From Rivularia sp. MS3 (GTDB taxonomy: Bacteria; Cyanobacteriota; Cyanobacteriia; Cyanobacteriales; Nostocaceae), in NCBI GenBank assembly GCA_019192545.1, contig JAHCMI010000032.1, forward strand, positions 1 through 64,000: 64,000 nucleotides of DNA, written 5' to 3'. The position numbers and the translations under genes were made by a program. A model generated the notes under the pieces. The model did not search any database. It had not been told where the DNA came from and worked only from the letters and a program-made list of their open reading frames with translations. Of the stretch, positions 1 through 9,774 are shown piece after piece (position 1 is the first letter of the stretch; every line of letters begins with the position of its first letter).

Positions 1-106
1 TTTAGTCTGAAATGTATGCTGCATCACATTTTCGTATTTATTCAGCAAACCCTAATTAGCCGAACTTGATATAACTTAGCCAAAGTTATAATGGCACAAC
101 AATATT

Positions 107-2743
107 TTACTGTTGCGGAACTCTAACGAATTTGCAATTATTAGATGTGTTCGCATCGCATTTTACTTGTACTAAAACCCCGATTTCAGCATCATTTTCG
201 GGGGTAATCTTGCGATCGCCATTTTCATCAAATTGAATTATTCCTGCTGCACCAGAAGCGGAAAACTCGGGTTTGGATAATTCCTTTTGAAGTTTTTCGC
301 GAGTTAGATTTCCATCAATGCGTTTTAAACCTTCAACAATTGCCATAGCTGCATCATAGGACATAGCGGTACGCCAGTTTACCCGAACATTCCAAAGTTT
401 TTGAGCATCGCCTTCAAATGAGCTTAGATTGGCTTGGTTTTGCAACCAAGAAATTGGAATCATTAAATTTTTGACTTTCTTACCTTTATTCTTTACTACT
501 TTGCTATATAAAGAATCTCCACCGAAAAGTGTCAAGTTTGAACTGTTATTGCTATTTAAAATTGTTAAAGCCTTATTATAAGTTATACCTGTTTCAGGAA
601 CAAGCACTAATACACTTACTGTTTTATTAGCTTTTATAAGGCAATTTTCGAGATTTGCATTGTTGAAAAGGTCGCATTCTTCAAGATTAATCAATTTACC
701 ATTTTCTATTGATTGTAGTTGATTCTTTAATTCTTCTCGATAAGTTTTGCTGTAGGAACCATTAGAGTCATAAGCAATAGCTGCTTCTGTTTTACCTAAT
801 GTATTGACCATATAATTAACTAAATCTTTAATTGCAATCCCGTCATTTGTTGGTGTACGGAAAACATATTTATTTAAAGTAATTCCATAGTCTCTATTTA
901 TGGATTTTCTTACAGCAGTGCTGGTAGGAGAAACCACAACCATTTGTTTATCTTGGTAAATTTTTGCAGCTTCGATAGTTGCTCTACTAGAATAATGACC
1001 AACGACAGCTAAAATATCTTTTTCATCAGCCAATGTTTTTGCTACTCTTGAAGATGTGGAAATCTTGTCTCTATCGTCAACAATAACTATTTGTAACAGC
1101 CTGCCATTTATTCCACAACTTATGTTGATTTGATTTTGAGCTTGAGCAACTCCTCGTAATATTTCTTCATTAATATGATTTGTCGTATTAGCAAAACTAG
1201 GAGCAACTACAGCAATTTTTACAGGTTTGGGATTTTGAATAAGGCAAGGTTTTGGATTAGCTTTAGCTAGTATTGGAAGCTTATCGCTTTCGGAAGGTTT
1301 CATCGCGACAGCATTATTAAGATATATCAGTGTTTCTGGGTCATTTATATTTTGCTGAAGAGATTTTTCAAAATATTCAATTGACTGTTTATAATTCTTT
1401 TGGGAAAAAGCTTCTATACCTTTTTGTTTCCATCTATTAGGGTTGTTACTAATCACTATTTTTTCTCCCCAGCTAAAATTGTCACCTAAATCTTGTAGAT
1501 TTTCTAAGGATTTTATGGCTGAGGTTGAATTTGGTTGACTAGTAGCAGATATTGTTTGTAGAGGAGTATTATTATGAACTTTCAAAAGATTTTCACGGAT
1601 GTAATTTCCAGTAAAAATTAACCCAACTGCAATACCACCAATAAACCATTTTTTCAAATTTTTCATCGAGGATTCAGCCCACACCAAAGGACGTGCTGCG
1701 GGATTTTGACAAATTACAGGTAACCAAGAAGCACAGGGAAAATTATCTTCCATCCATTCGAGACGCTGACGCGCATTTCTTGCGGCTACATATAAAGAAT
1801 GTCCTTGAGAAAAATCTTCTAAAAAGTATTTTAAAAATTGTCGCGCTACTTCATCGGGTACCGGCTCGCGCATGACAATCATTTGCGGAACTCCTAAACC
1901 CCGCAGTTCATCGGCTAAACCCAAGCCGTCACAAGAGTTAAAAATTGCTAACTTTAAACCGTTTTTAACGGAAGTTCTCAAAGCATTTCTTAACCTATTG
2001 AGGGAAATATTTTCACTATCATTAATTTGAATTTGCCCGGTTTTACATTCTTCTCCAGAAGAACTATGTCCCGCAAAAAACAAAATATCCCAATGCTGAT
2101 TCCACAGACTTTCATTTAATTCTTGTCTTTGAGGTTGTTCTAACCAAGTTACTTTTGCTCCCCGACGGCTTAATGTGGCAATTAATTCTTTATCCGAAGT
2201 CAAATCTAATCCTTCACTGCCCCCAAAAATAGCCAAAATATTAACGGGACGTTTTAAAGGTTCACTAGGTGGTGCATACTCGGCACTTAAGGCAAATTCA
2301 GCATGGGGACGGTTCTGAAATAATTGCCATAAGTGCCAAGGAAGCTTTTTTAAATAAATATTTTGAGTATCAATTATTACTCTTATGAAGTCATCTGGCT
2401 GCGTTTTTTCTTCTATACAAACCCTTAATTCTCTCCAGGGAAGTTGTGTAAACCACTCACATAAATAGTTCTCAAATATATTCCTAGCTTGATTTTCATC
2501 TTCAATTATCGAAACACGGGTAACTTGAGCCGCAGGAACATCAATTTGTCTATTGCCACCGTTGTCACCTAAATCGCGATACTTCTTTTGCCATTCTTGA
2601 TACAAGCGAGGAATTTCTGGTGCGGGAGGAAGCGTAACCCTGTTTTTATGAAATATACGACCATCTTCGCCAATTCCGAGTCTTACAGGAAAACCTTGCT
2701 CAAAACTACCCTCGTCAATATTTAGTACAACTAACTTGTTCAT
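107..2743 (-). CDS. CHAT-domain protein fused to a periplasmic ligand-binding domain
   Basis: The 878-residue product has three parts. Residues about 1-355 form a CHAT (caspase-like) domain with the expected catalytic pair visible: His226 in FFAGHSS and Cys271 in FNSCDGLG. A single hydrophobic helix lies at about 366-381. Then come a short TPR-like stretch (about 437-480) and a type-I periplasmic binding fold of the branched-chain amino-acid receptor kind (about 510-878, with VVGHYSS and AVVAPSF segments). The topology suggests a cytoplasmic protease-like head and an extracytoplasmic sensor (inference). It is the last gene of a minus-strand cluster after a sigma factor and a DUF1822 gene, 261 nt beyond the latter. 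The ATG at 2743 is the only good start. The substrate and ligand are unknown. The domain calls are secure, but whether the CHAT part is proteolytic is not shown. Confidence 0.85.
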   Translation of the reverse strand: MNKLVVLNIDEGSFEQGFPVRLGIGEDGRIFHKNRVTLPPAPEIPRLYQEWQKKYRDLGDNGGNRQIDVPAAQVTRVSIIEDENQARNIFENYLCEWFTQLPWRELRVCIEEKTQPDDFIRVIIDTQNIYLKKLPWHLWQLFQNRPHAEFALSAEYAPPSEPLKRPVNILAIFGGSEGLDLTSDKELIATLSRRGAKVTWLEQPQRQELNESLWNQHWDILFFAGHSSSGEECKTGQIQINDSENISLNRLRNALRTSVKNGLKLAIFNSCDGLGLADELRGLGVPQMIVMREPVPDEVARQFLKYFLEDFSQGHSLYVAARNARQRLEWMEDNFPCASWLPVICQNPAARPLVWAESSMKNLKKWFIGGIAVGLIFTGNYIRENLLKVHNNTPLQTISATSQPNSTSAIKSLENLQDLGDNFSWGEKIVISNNPNRWKQKGIEAFSQKNYKQSIEYFEKSLQQNINDPETLIYLNNAVAMKPSESDKLPILAKANPKPCLIQNPKPVKIAVVAPSFANTTNHINEEILRGVAQAQNQINISCGINGRLLQIVIVDDRDKISTSSRVAKTLADEKDILAVVGHYSSRATIEAAKIYQDKQMVVVSPTSTAVRKSINRDYGITLNKYVFRTPTNDGIAIKDLVNYMVNTLGKTEAAIAYDSNGSYSKTYREELKNQLQSIENGKLINLEECDLFNNANLENCLIKANKTVSVLVLVPETGITYNKALTILNSNNSSNLTLFGGDSLYSKVVKNKGKKVKNLMIPISWLQNQANLSSFEGDAQKLWNVRVNWRTAMSYDAAMAIVEGLKRIDGNLTREKLQKELSKPEFSASGAAGIIQFDENGDRKITPENDAEIGVLVQVKCDANTSNNCKFVRVPQQ

Positions 2744-2892
2744 GACGGTTTGTAAGTAATGATTTCTTAAAGCTTTAGTCTCATTTTATAACAGTAATTA
2801 TACGGATTGAATAGATAATTAAAGCAAATGTTTCCATTTATGATACAGATTGCACAAAACTGCAATATTTTTTTGTAGATTCTTATAAATAT

Positions 2893-2916
2893 AGAGACGC
2901 GAATAATCACGTCTCT
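2893..2916. other. Short hairpin between DUF1822 and CHAT genes
   Basis: AGAGACG and CGTCTCT form a 7-bp perfect stem around a 10-nt loop. It sits in the 261-nt gap between the DUF1822 stop and the CHAT-gene start, with no T-run after it. It may be an attenuator, an RNA processing site or a dispersed repeat; nothing in the sequence separates these. Confidence 0.4.
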
Positions 2917-3004
2917 AAGAAGATAAATTAATAATTTATATTACTGTCTAAGATGACATTTATTTCTGTGAATGAAAATAGTTAGTTACAAGCTATGTAA
3001 ATCA

Positions 3005-4099
3005 TTAAATTACAAAGTTTTCTGTAATGCTAACATCATTTAAAGCTACTTGTATATTAAATTTATCACCTAATTCAGCAGTAAATTTAAACTGAATATA
3101 GTTGTCCTTACTTCTAGAAGTAACTGTAAAAAATGAGTTTCCGGCTGCATCTAAGCCAGTCAGTTGCAATCCTTGAGGAAGATAATTTGTATTGTAACCA
3201 GGATAAGCCCTAACTAAAATTGCCATGCTTCCATCCGGCTTCGGTAAAATTGCTACCATTAAAGCAATTAAATTTTCACCAAAATGTATTCCTAAATCAA
3301 CAGCTTTTCTAATAGCACCATTCGGATTTTCTGGATTGATTTCCCAGAGTAGTTCAGCGGCTTTCCAGCGAATTTCTTCGTTAGAAGTATTTTTTAATAG
3401 GTGAATTAAAGCTTTTTCGGAATCCAAATCCACTTTATTTATCTCATTTTGAGTAGCGTACAATTGCCCCACAGCATCTTCAATTTTTTGATAATTTTCA
3501 TCATCATCAGAAATATCCGCAAACACAAACATAGGGTTGATTGCTTGTCTACCTATTATTGATTCGATGTTTCTCCAACCTTCATCAATAATGTTTTCTA
3601 ACCAACTACTTAACTGCACTACAGTTTCATTAGAATGTAAAGCTACGAATAATTCATCCAAAGATTGCAATTGTTTGATATCGAGTTTTGTACTACTGAC
3701 TTGCGGTACGAATCCTAATAAAGTTCCCTGCTTGTAAGATTTATCGAGCCGTACCACAACATAACCGATGCGATTATTCCAAGTATCTTTAGGAAAATAA
3801 CAAGTCTCTTCAGCATCCAATATCGGACGACATTCTAAATGCCCTTTCCCCGGTAAGTTCAAATCAGCAATATTGGTACTTACTCTCGCAACAGCATTCC
3901 AACTATAACTTTGTTGTAATGAAGTCGATACATCCAACATTTGTAAATAGTTGTTAGTCACCAATACCGCTAAAGTATTGTGATAAACTTGCAAATATTT
4001 TTCCGAATCGGATTGTGTTTGAGCAAATTGTTTTGCTTTGTTTCTGTTTGATTCTGTAATGGGAAAGGAAATAGTTAGCTGCTGTGTTGAGAGATTCAT
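3005..4099 (-). CDS. DUF1822 family protein
   Basis: This 364-residue soluble protein resembles the cyanobacterial DUF1822 family: an N-terminal region with YLQMLDVSTSLQQSYSW, a central GYVVVRLD and LLGFVP segment, and a C-terminal beta-rich part that ends in a predicted domain with FTVTSRSKDNYIQ. No signal peptide or membrane helix is visible. The start is 34 nt after the stop of the upstream sigma-like gene, so co-transcription is likely. From memory, DUF1822 genes commonly follow small sigma factors in cyanobacteria, which makes a sigma-regulatory role (anti-sigma or scaffold) a reasonable guess. The family has no established biochemical function. Confidence 0.8.
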   Translation of the reverse strand: MNLSTQQLTISFPITESNRNKAKQFAQTQSDSEKYLQVYHNTLAVLVTNNYLQMLDVSTSLQQSYSWNAVARVSTNIADLNLPGKGHLECRPILDAEETCYFPKDTWNNRIGYVVVRLDKSYKQGTLLGFVPQVSSTKLDIKQLQSLDELFVALHSNETVVQLSSWLENIIDEGWRNIESIIGRQAINPMFVFADISDDDENYQKIEDAVGQLYATQNEINKVDLDSEKALIHLLKNTSNEEIRWKAAELLWEINPENPNGAIRKAVDLGIHFGENLIALMVAILPKPDGSMAILVRAYPGYNTNYLPQGLQLTGLDAAGNSFFTVTSRSKDNYIQFKFTAELGDKFNIQVALNDVSITENFVI

Positions 4100-4133
4100 A
4101 AATAAATACCGTAGGTAGTAAATAATATTTTCG

Positions 4134-4781
4134 CTAAGTGTCTATATATCCTTGTGCGCGCCCAAAAGCTAACAAACAAGGAAGACATTTGTGATTGTAG
4201 AAATGATTGAGAGTGCTTTCTCTTTTACCAAACTTTTCGGCTAATTCCCGCCAAGTTTTTTCATTCGGCGGTAATTTGTGTTTAAACAATTCCTGACAGT
4301 TAATATGCGGAGACGAGCGCACGTGAAGACGGCTTAATTCGCTACCCTGAGCTTCAATCCATTCTAAAGTTTCTTCTAAAATGGGTTGCGGTTTGTCAGG
4401 TGCAGCTATATTATCTACCGGATCTTTAAAGTTTAATTCGTCATCTTCTGAATTATGTACCCTGCTATTATTGTCATCAGCTATTTCTCGATGAATATCC
4501 AAAATTCTAAATTTTAGATAAGCGTTGAACCAAGTCATTACGTTAGCTTGAGATGCATCATATTTATGAATATTTTTACAAAACCAAAACCAAGTTTTCT
4601 GCAATGCATCTTCATAATATTCGGGGATAATATCGCCACCCAACCAAATTTTTTTCGACTTCTGCATCTGGGAAATTAGTTTGTTTAACAACTGCTGCCG
4701 CTTCAAACTACCGCGAGGATGCCTAGAAACTTCTGTCGCTAATTGATTGAGATCCTGATTTAAACTGTCAGAATGTGCCAT
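4134..4781 (-). CDS. Small sigma-70-like transcription factor
   Basis: The product is 215 residues. Residues about 50-100 look like sigma region 2 (EDALQKTWFWFCKNIHKYD followed by VMTWFNAYLKFRILDIHRE). The C-terminal part (about 170-205) could be a degenerate region 4 helix-turn-helix (TWRELAEKFGKRESTLNHF). It is the first gene of the sigma/DUF1822/CHAT cluster. ECF-type sigma factors have about 180-200 residues, so the length fits, but region 4 is poorly conserved. It could direct RNA polymerase to a small regulon that includes its own cluster (inference). The family assignment is fairly confident; targets are unknown. Confidence 0.75.
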   Translation of the reverse strand: MAHSDSLNQDLNQLATEVSRHPRGSLKRQQLLNKLISQMQKSKKIWLGGDIIPEYYEDALQKTWFWFCKNIHKYDASQANVMTWFNAYLKFRILDIHREIADDNNSRVHNSEDDELNFKDPVDNIAAPDKPQPILEETLEWIEAQGSELSRLHVRSSPHINCQELFKHKLPPNEKTWRELAEKFGKRESTLNHFYNHKCLPCLLAFGRAQGYIDT

Positions 4782-4994
4782 ATGCGTAATGCTAATATAT
4801 AACTGAAAAACGATTGATAAATCGGACGTTGCTCTCGCACGGCTGCTCCTGCAAGGGTTTGAATTTTCTGCTTCGTATGTTTGTCAGATGTAATTCAAAT
4901 ATCCGCCTATTTCTTTACAAAACTTTACATTTTTCGTCAAAGATTGCAATTCAGTTTTCTGAAAAGATGTTGTGTTGAGGAATACAATTTAGGC

Positions 4995-5056
4995 TCGTAG
5001 TTGCGCTTTAGCGCTTCCGAATTCCGGCATCAGGAGGCGCTGAAGCGCAACTACGA
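4995..5056. terminator. Long inverted repeat downstream of the GT39 gene
   Basis: TCGTAGTTGCGCTTTAGCGC and its near-complement (5036-5056) form a stem of about 20 bp with one G-T pair and a 20-nt loop. It ends 8 nt before the stop of the minus-strand glycosyltransferase gene and so could terminate it, although no clear T-run follows. Palindromes of this kind are also dispersed repeats in cyanobacteria. Confidence 0.5.
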
Positions 5057-5063
5057 ACATGGT

Positions 5064-6863
5064 TTATTTTTGACAGCGATAAAGTTGATAGGGAATGCCG
5101 ATTCGGTAATGTTGATTCCGATCAATTTTGCAAGATAACGACTGATAAGTGGTTATTAGCTCGGGATAATCGCGTTTTAGTCTTCCGGGGGCAATTATCC
5201 ACAAATTGAGTTGAGCAATATTTTGATTTGGTAATTTAGCCAACTTTTTAAAGACAGATTCAAAACCAGAGCTTTGGTTGAAAAAGGCAAAGTTAGATAA
5301 GTTTGATTTTTCTGGAATTTTATTTACATTAAAATGCTTAACTTCTGTTTCTAAAGCCAAAGCAAAACTTAAGCCCAAGGCAACATCTTGATAATTTCGA
5401 TATGCCATTACAGCCATTACAGGGATATTCGGCTCTTGATAAATATTTTGCGCGACTTGCTGGGGAAGGTATGGTTTTTGAAAACCTAAATTGTTGACAA
5501 CAAAAATACAACTGATAAAACCAACTAATAAAACAATGATTAACTGACGATGTTTTTGTGCAACTTTTGGGGTGTCTGCCGAGGAAGTATGTTGCTGACT
5601 AGCATTGCTACTATTATTGTTAATATTGCTAATTAAACCGGCTGCAATCAAAGCGCTGAAGCTGGGATAATAAATAAAGTTGTAGCGGGGTGCGACTGTG
5701 ATATCTTTACCGAGTATGTAAGAAATCACAAATATTTCTAACAATACTAAAGTTGTGAAAGTTAAGAAAGTTAAAGTCGCTAAATAAGTTTTGGGTTCTT
5801 GTAATAATAATTTTATTCCTTTAAATACTTTCCATCCTAAATAACCCGCAAATAGTAGCATTAGCAAACCGCAAATAATTGTAATTACAATAGACTGTTG
5901 TTCTACGGGTAGCATAATTACCATTACAACCCAACTAATTAAAGTGTGATACAGCGGCTCAATATGCTGTGGTGTAGGTAGCCAACTGGTTTCGGAGCGG
6001 TTTAAATGGTTTTGCATTACTCCAAACCAAGGAATTAAGCCGATTAAAACGGCGCTAGAAGACAAAATTAATGTTGTAAATAATTTGGTCAAAAATATTT
6101 TATTGCCATAGAATTTTTTTAAAAACTGATAATTCTCTGCTGATTGTATATTTCGTGGCAAGCAAAATAAACATATGAGCAGTAAAAAGGTAGCAACTTG
6201 AGCCACGAAGTTAAAGATGCAGAAATAATGAATATAAATACTGATAATATGAATAACTATCCAAGTCAGCCAAGGCCAAACTATAATTTTTTGACGATGA
6301 AAAATATCTTGCTGAATTTGTATAAGCGCTAACAAAGACAGACTTATCATCAGCATCGGTAAAGTATAATGTCGTGCTTCTTGGGATAAATAAACTGCAA
6401 AAGGAGAAACGGCGACAAAAGCAGCACCCATTAATCCAGCTTTGCGAGAAAAAGCCAATCGGTTGAGAAAATAAACTACCACAACCAAAGCAACCCCAAA
6501 CCATACAGCAGGCGATCGCAACTTATTGATGAAGTTTTGAGTTAAGGGAGTCATCCATCCCAAAACCTTATACATGCCGCAAAAAAATAGCGGCGGGTGA
6601 GTAGATTCGCTGGCGATATTTTGAGCAATGGTTGAACAGGTTACTCCAGATTGATAGCTAAAAATATTTTGTAAATTTTCCAGAGGAAATACTACATCCA
6701 AAGGAATAAAACTATAATTTTTACCTAAACTAAAGATGGCAGTAATTACTTCATCCATCCATAAAGGTTTAAGTTGTAAATTCCAAAAACGCAGAAAAAT
6801 CGCTAGGAAAATAGAAAAAGTTAAACCTAAATAATGTAAATTAAGCTTCCGATTTGTCATCAT
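5064..6863 (-). CDS. GT39-family membrane glycosyltransferase
   Basis: This 599-residue polytopic membrane protein has about 10-12 hydrophobic segments. It shows hallmarks of the ArnT/PMT (GT-C) superfamily: an acidic Asp-Glu pair in the first periplasmic loop (WMDE, residues 35-38), followed by STHPPLFF (about 88-95), and RHYTLPML near the second active-site loop. Such enzymes use polyprenyl-phosphate sugars as donors to modify lipids, proteins or glycans at the periplasmic face. The acceptor cannot be read from the sequence. The gene diverges from the helicase gene at 6959. Either ATG of the initial pair (6863 or 6860) could be the start. Confidence 0.8.
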   Translation of the reverse strand: MMTNRKLNLHYLGLTFSIFLAIFLRFWNLQLKPLWMDEVITAIFSLGKNYSFIPLDVVFPLENLQNIFSYQSGVTCSTIAQNIASESTHPPLFFCGMYKVLGWMTPLTQNFINKLRSPAVWFGVALVVVVYFLNRLAFSRKAGLMGAAFVAVSPFAVYLSQEARHYTLPMLMISLSLLALIQIQQDIFHRQKIIVWPWLTWIVIHIISIYIHYFCIFNFVAQVATFLLLICLFCLPRNIQSAENYQFLKKFYGNKIFLTKLFTTLILSSSAVLIGLIPWFGVMQNHLNRSETSWLPTPQHIEPLYHTLISWVVMVIMLPVEQQSIVITIICGLLMLLFAGYLGWKVFKGIKLLLQEPKTYLATLTFLTFTTLVLLEIFVISYILGKDITVAPRYNFIYYPSFSALIAAGLISNINNNSSNASQQHTSSADTPKVAQKHRQLIIVLLVGFISCIFVVNNLGFQKPYLPQQVAQNIYQEPNIPVMAVMAYRNYQDVALGLSFALALETEVKHFNVNKIPEKSNLSNFAFFNQSSGFESVFKKLAKLPNQNIAQLNLWIIAPGRLKRDYPELITTYQSLSCKIDRNQHYRIGIPYQLYRCQK

Positions 6864-6958
6864 TGAATTATTAGCTAATTGAGGAGATAAATAGATAAAC
6901 TTAAATCCAACCCCAATGTTTATTTTGAATATAGAAAATTTACAGTTTAACTTCCCAC

Positions 6959-9463
6959 ATGTCAGACGCTAATTCCATTCATCCAGTGCCAGAAAATGCT
7001 TTGTCAGTGACGCGATTACCGATGCTGTATACATCTTCCCGTCATACAGAGATTGCAAATATCCGCAATTCCCTACGTTCGGGACAACAACCGATGGCAG
7101 ACTGGAAGGGTGGTCCCTTAGCAGTATCTGCGGTACCTGGTGCGGGAAAATCAACCGGTATGGCAGCAGCAGCAGCAATTGCTATTGCCCGTCAGTATGA
7201 AAATCGCGATGCTTTACGTCCAAAAATTCGCCGTCAATTAGTAGTTGTCACCTTTACACGTTCTGCTGCTGCTAATATAAAAGCCAAAATCCGTAAATAT
7301 TTAAGAGAAGGTTTATCTTTACCGCAAACGGGTTTTGTAGTATATACCCTGCACGGTTTAGCATTAAATATTGCCAGTCGCCATCCGGAATTATCCGGTT
7401 TAGAACTCGACTACGTCACCTTAATCACTCCCAATCAAAGCCACCGCTTCATTCGTACCGCAGTCGAAAAATGGATTGCCAATAATCCCCGACTCTACGC
7501 TCAATTAATGGAAGGAATACAATTTGACGGTGAAGAAACCGAAAGATTGCGTCGTCAATCGGTATTAAGAACAGAAGTATTGCCAGAATTAGCAACAGCG
7601 GTAATTCATGAAGCCAAAAGTTCGGGAATGACACCCGAAGACTTGCAGCAATTGAGTTATCAAAGCACCGATGCATATCAAATCCTGAAAATAGCCGCCG
7701 GATTATACGAGCAATATCAAACGTTAATGAGAGATAGAGATTTTATCGATTATGACGATATGATATTAGCCGCTTTGCGAGTCTTGGAAAATGAAAGCGC
7801 CAGAAAAATCGAGCAAAAACAAGTATTCGCCGTATTTGAAGATGAAGCACAAGATTCCAGCCCGCTTCAGACTCGGTTGTTGGAGATATTGGCGAGTGGG
7901 GAAGAGGGGGAGAGGGGGATAGGGAGATGGGGAGATGGGGAGATGGGGAGACAAGGAGAGAAATCAAATTCGCAATCCCCAATGCCCAATGCCCTATGCC
8001 CAATCACCAATTCCCAAATCAACTTAATTCGAGTTGGCGATCCAAATCAGGCAATTAACTCTACTTTTACACCTGCCGATCCAATTTATTTTCGTACATT
8101 TTGTCAGGAATGCGATTCACAAGGGCTTCTGGCAACGATGAATCAAGCCGGACGCAGTAGTAGAATAATTATCGAAACTGCAAACTTTGCTCTCGAATGG
8201 GTAAACAGTCTTTACCAAAGCAAACAAAAACAATCTTCCTCTGACTCTACGCCTTCTCTCCCCTTCCGCAACCAAAAAATACTTCCCGTAGATGCCAACG
8301 ATCCACAGCCAAATGCAAACCCCGCAGCAATCGGAAGTGGCGTAGAAATTTACACTCCTAGCGATATTCATAATACCGTTGAATTACTGTCAAAAAGAAT
8401 TATTGAACTATTTCCAGAAGATAACGATAATAACGGCAGTGCGGCGATATTAGTTAGAGAAAACCGTCAGGGAAACTGGTTAAGCCAAGCACTGAGACCA
8501 ATTTGTAAAAAGCATAATATTTTACTTTATGACGTAGGGGAACAAGACCGACATTCCCACGTACCAGAAGAGATATTGGCTATTTTACAATTTTGCGATA
8601 GACCTCATTCTCCCGATTTTCTCAAAGCTGCTTTAGGGGTTTTAGTAAAACGAAGATTAATCGAACCCCAAGATTTAAATGCTTTGGCTTCCTTACCCGA
8701 GGAATTTTTATATCCTTCTCCCCTAGCAGCACCACAAACAGAAGCCGTCAAAAAAACTGCTGAATTTTGTCGCGACTTACTCAACGCTCGTTTAGAACTA
8801 CCGCTTTATCAACTAATATCATTTATTGCTTTAAAACTAGATTACCAACAAGCAGAATTAGCAACTGCTGACAAACTTTCAGAAAGAATTAACCAACAAA
8901 TTGCCGGTGAAATTTCATTAGGCGCAATACTAGGAACACTCAGCGAAATCGTTAGCTCCGAACGCTTTGAAGGTGTAGATACAGAAGATTCAGAAGCGCG
9001 TTATACCAGACGCAATCAATTGACAATAATTACCATGCACAAAGCTAAAGGCTTGGATTGGGATTATGTCTTTTTGCCGTTTCTCCACGAAAACTTAATA
9101 CCTGGAAAATTTTGGGTACCACCGCAAAGAAAATTCCTCGGCGACTTCACCTTATCAGAAGTAGCTCGCGCTCAAATCCGCGCTTCCCTGCACGGAGAAA
9201 CAAAATTACCAGACGTAATCGAAGCATGGGAACAAGCAAAACATTTGAAAATAGCCGAAGAATACCGCTTGCTTTACGTAGCTATGACAAGAGCAAAAAG
9301 ATTGTTGTGGATATCGGCAGCCAAGAAAGCCCCATTCACCTGGAGTAAACCCGATAATTTACAAGAGCAACCAGCTTGTCCAGTTTTTAGTGCGTTGAAG
9401 CGAGAATTTACCGAATGTGTTGTGGAAGAAGCAAAACCAAATTTGACAATGGTTCGTTCGTAG
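6959..9463 (+). CDS. UvrD/Rep-like (SF1A) DNA helicase with a repeat-derived insert
   Basis: The product is 834 residues. Walker A is AVPGAGKST (58-66), motif Ia is TFTRSAAANIK, motif II is DEAQD (295-299), motif III is VGDPNQAIN, motif V is TMHKAKGLDWD and motif VI is LYVAMTRAKR, so all helicase motifs are present. Residues about 314-353, between motifs II and III, are low-complexity (Gly/Glu/Arg, then Ser/Pro/Asn) and are encoded by a GGGGAGA/CCCTATGCC intergenic-type repeat (7898-8017) that keeps the frame. Without this insert LLEILAS would run straight into INLIRVGD, as expected for the family. The gene is alone on the plus strand. It probably unwinds DNA in repair or replication; whether the insert is tolerated is unknown. 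Confidence 0.88.
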   Translation: MSDANSIHPVPENALSVTRLPMLYTSSRHTEIANIRNSLRSGQQPMADWKGGPLAVSAVPGAGKSTGMAAAAAIAIARQYENRDALRPKIRRQLVVVTFTRSAAANIKAKIRKYLREGLSLPQTGFVVYTLHGLALNIASRHPELSGLELDYVTLITPNQSHRFIRTAVEKWIANNPRLYAQLMEGIQFDGEETERLRRQSVLRTEVLPELATAVIHEAKSSGMTPEDLQQLSYQSTDAYQILKIAAGLYEQYQTLMRDRDFIDYDDMILAALRVLENESARKIEQKQVFAVFEDEAQDSSPLQTRLLEILASGEEGERGIGRWGDGEMGRQGEKSNSQSPMPNALCPITNSQINLIRVGDPNQAINSTFTPADPIYFRTFCQECDSQGLLATMNQAGRSSRIIIETANFALEWVNSLYQSKQKQSSSDSTPSLPFRNQKILPVDANDPQPNANPAAIGSGVEIYTPSDIHNTVELLSKRIIELFPEDNDNNGSAAILVRENRQGNWLSQALRPICKKHNILLYDVGEQDRHSHVPEEILAILQFCDRPHSPDFLKAALGVLVKRRLIEPQDLNALASLPEEFLYPSPLAAPQTEAVKKTAEFCRDLLNARLELPLYQLISFIALKLDYQQAELATADKLSERINQQIAGEISLGAILGTLSEIVSSERFEGVDTEDSEARYTRRNQLTIITMHKAKGLDWDYVFLPFLHENLIPGKFWVPPQRKFLGDFTLSEVARAQIRASLHGETKLPDVIEAWEQAKHLKIAEEYRLLYVAMTRAKRLLWISAAKKAPFTWSKPDNLQEQPACPVFSALKREFTECVVEEAKPNLTMVRS
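7898..8017 (+). repeat. In-frame GGGGAGA/CCCTATGCC repeat inside the helicase gene
   Basis: A G-rich run built on GGGGAGAT units is followed by C-rich CCCAATGCCC and CCCTATGCCC units. The same composition and order occur in intergenic DNA at 14811-14977, and the G-rich half recurs at 36930-36980. The stretch is 120 nt, a multiple of three, and has no stop in the helicase frame. Confidence 0.85.
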
Positions 9464-9548
9464 TTTTTGTATTCGATATGTTGTAATAATAAATTACCTT
9501 GTTTCAAAATACCGTAACGCACCATTTCCGGAGTATAAAACCCTTTTT

Positions 9549-9716
9549 GTAGGTTGGGTTAGGTGCTGTTGTAATAATTATTGTCAACACCGGAATTTAT
9601 ATTGCACCGTAACCCAACATTACGATTGCGGATAAACAAATGAAATGTTGGGTTACGACACGAATTCAAAATTCTCGTTTCAAATCGAATTAATTGTCGC
9701 GTCTAACCCAACCTAC
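9549..9716. repeat. Palindromic element, full copy A (14-bp terminal inverted repeats)
   Basis: The element opens with GTAGGTTGGGTTAG and closes with CTAACCCAACCTAC, an exact inverted repeat. Inside are two back-to-back hairpin halves: GGTGC...GCACC with GTAACCCAACATT, and AATGTTGGGTTAC...GTCTAACCC. It fills the gap between the helicase and SMI1/KNR4 genes. No transposase reading frame is present, so it is MITE-like or REP-like. Confidence 0.85.
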
Positions 9717-9774
9717 GAATGAATTATGGTATTTTTGTACTAAATTATAATAATTGATAAAGTTTTAAGGAAAA

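Noticed and set aside
9058-9348. Secondary frames inside the helicase, RecJ and ClpC genes
   Set aside because: They overlap confidently identified coding genes on the other frame or strand and have no family motifs.
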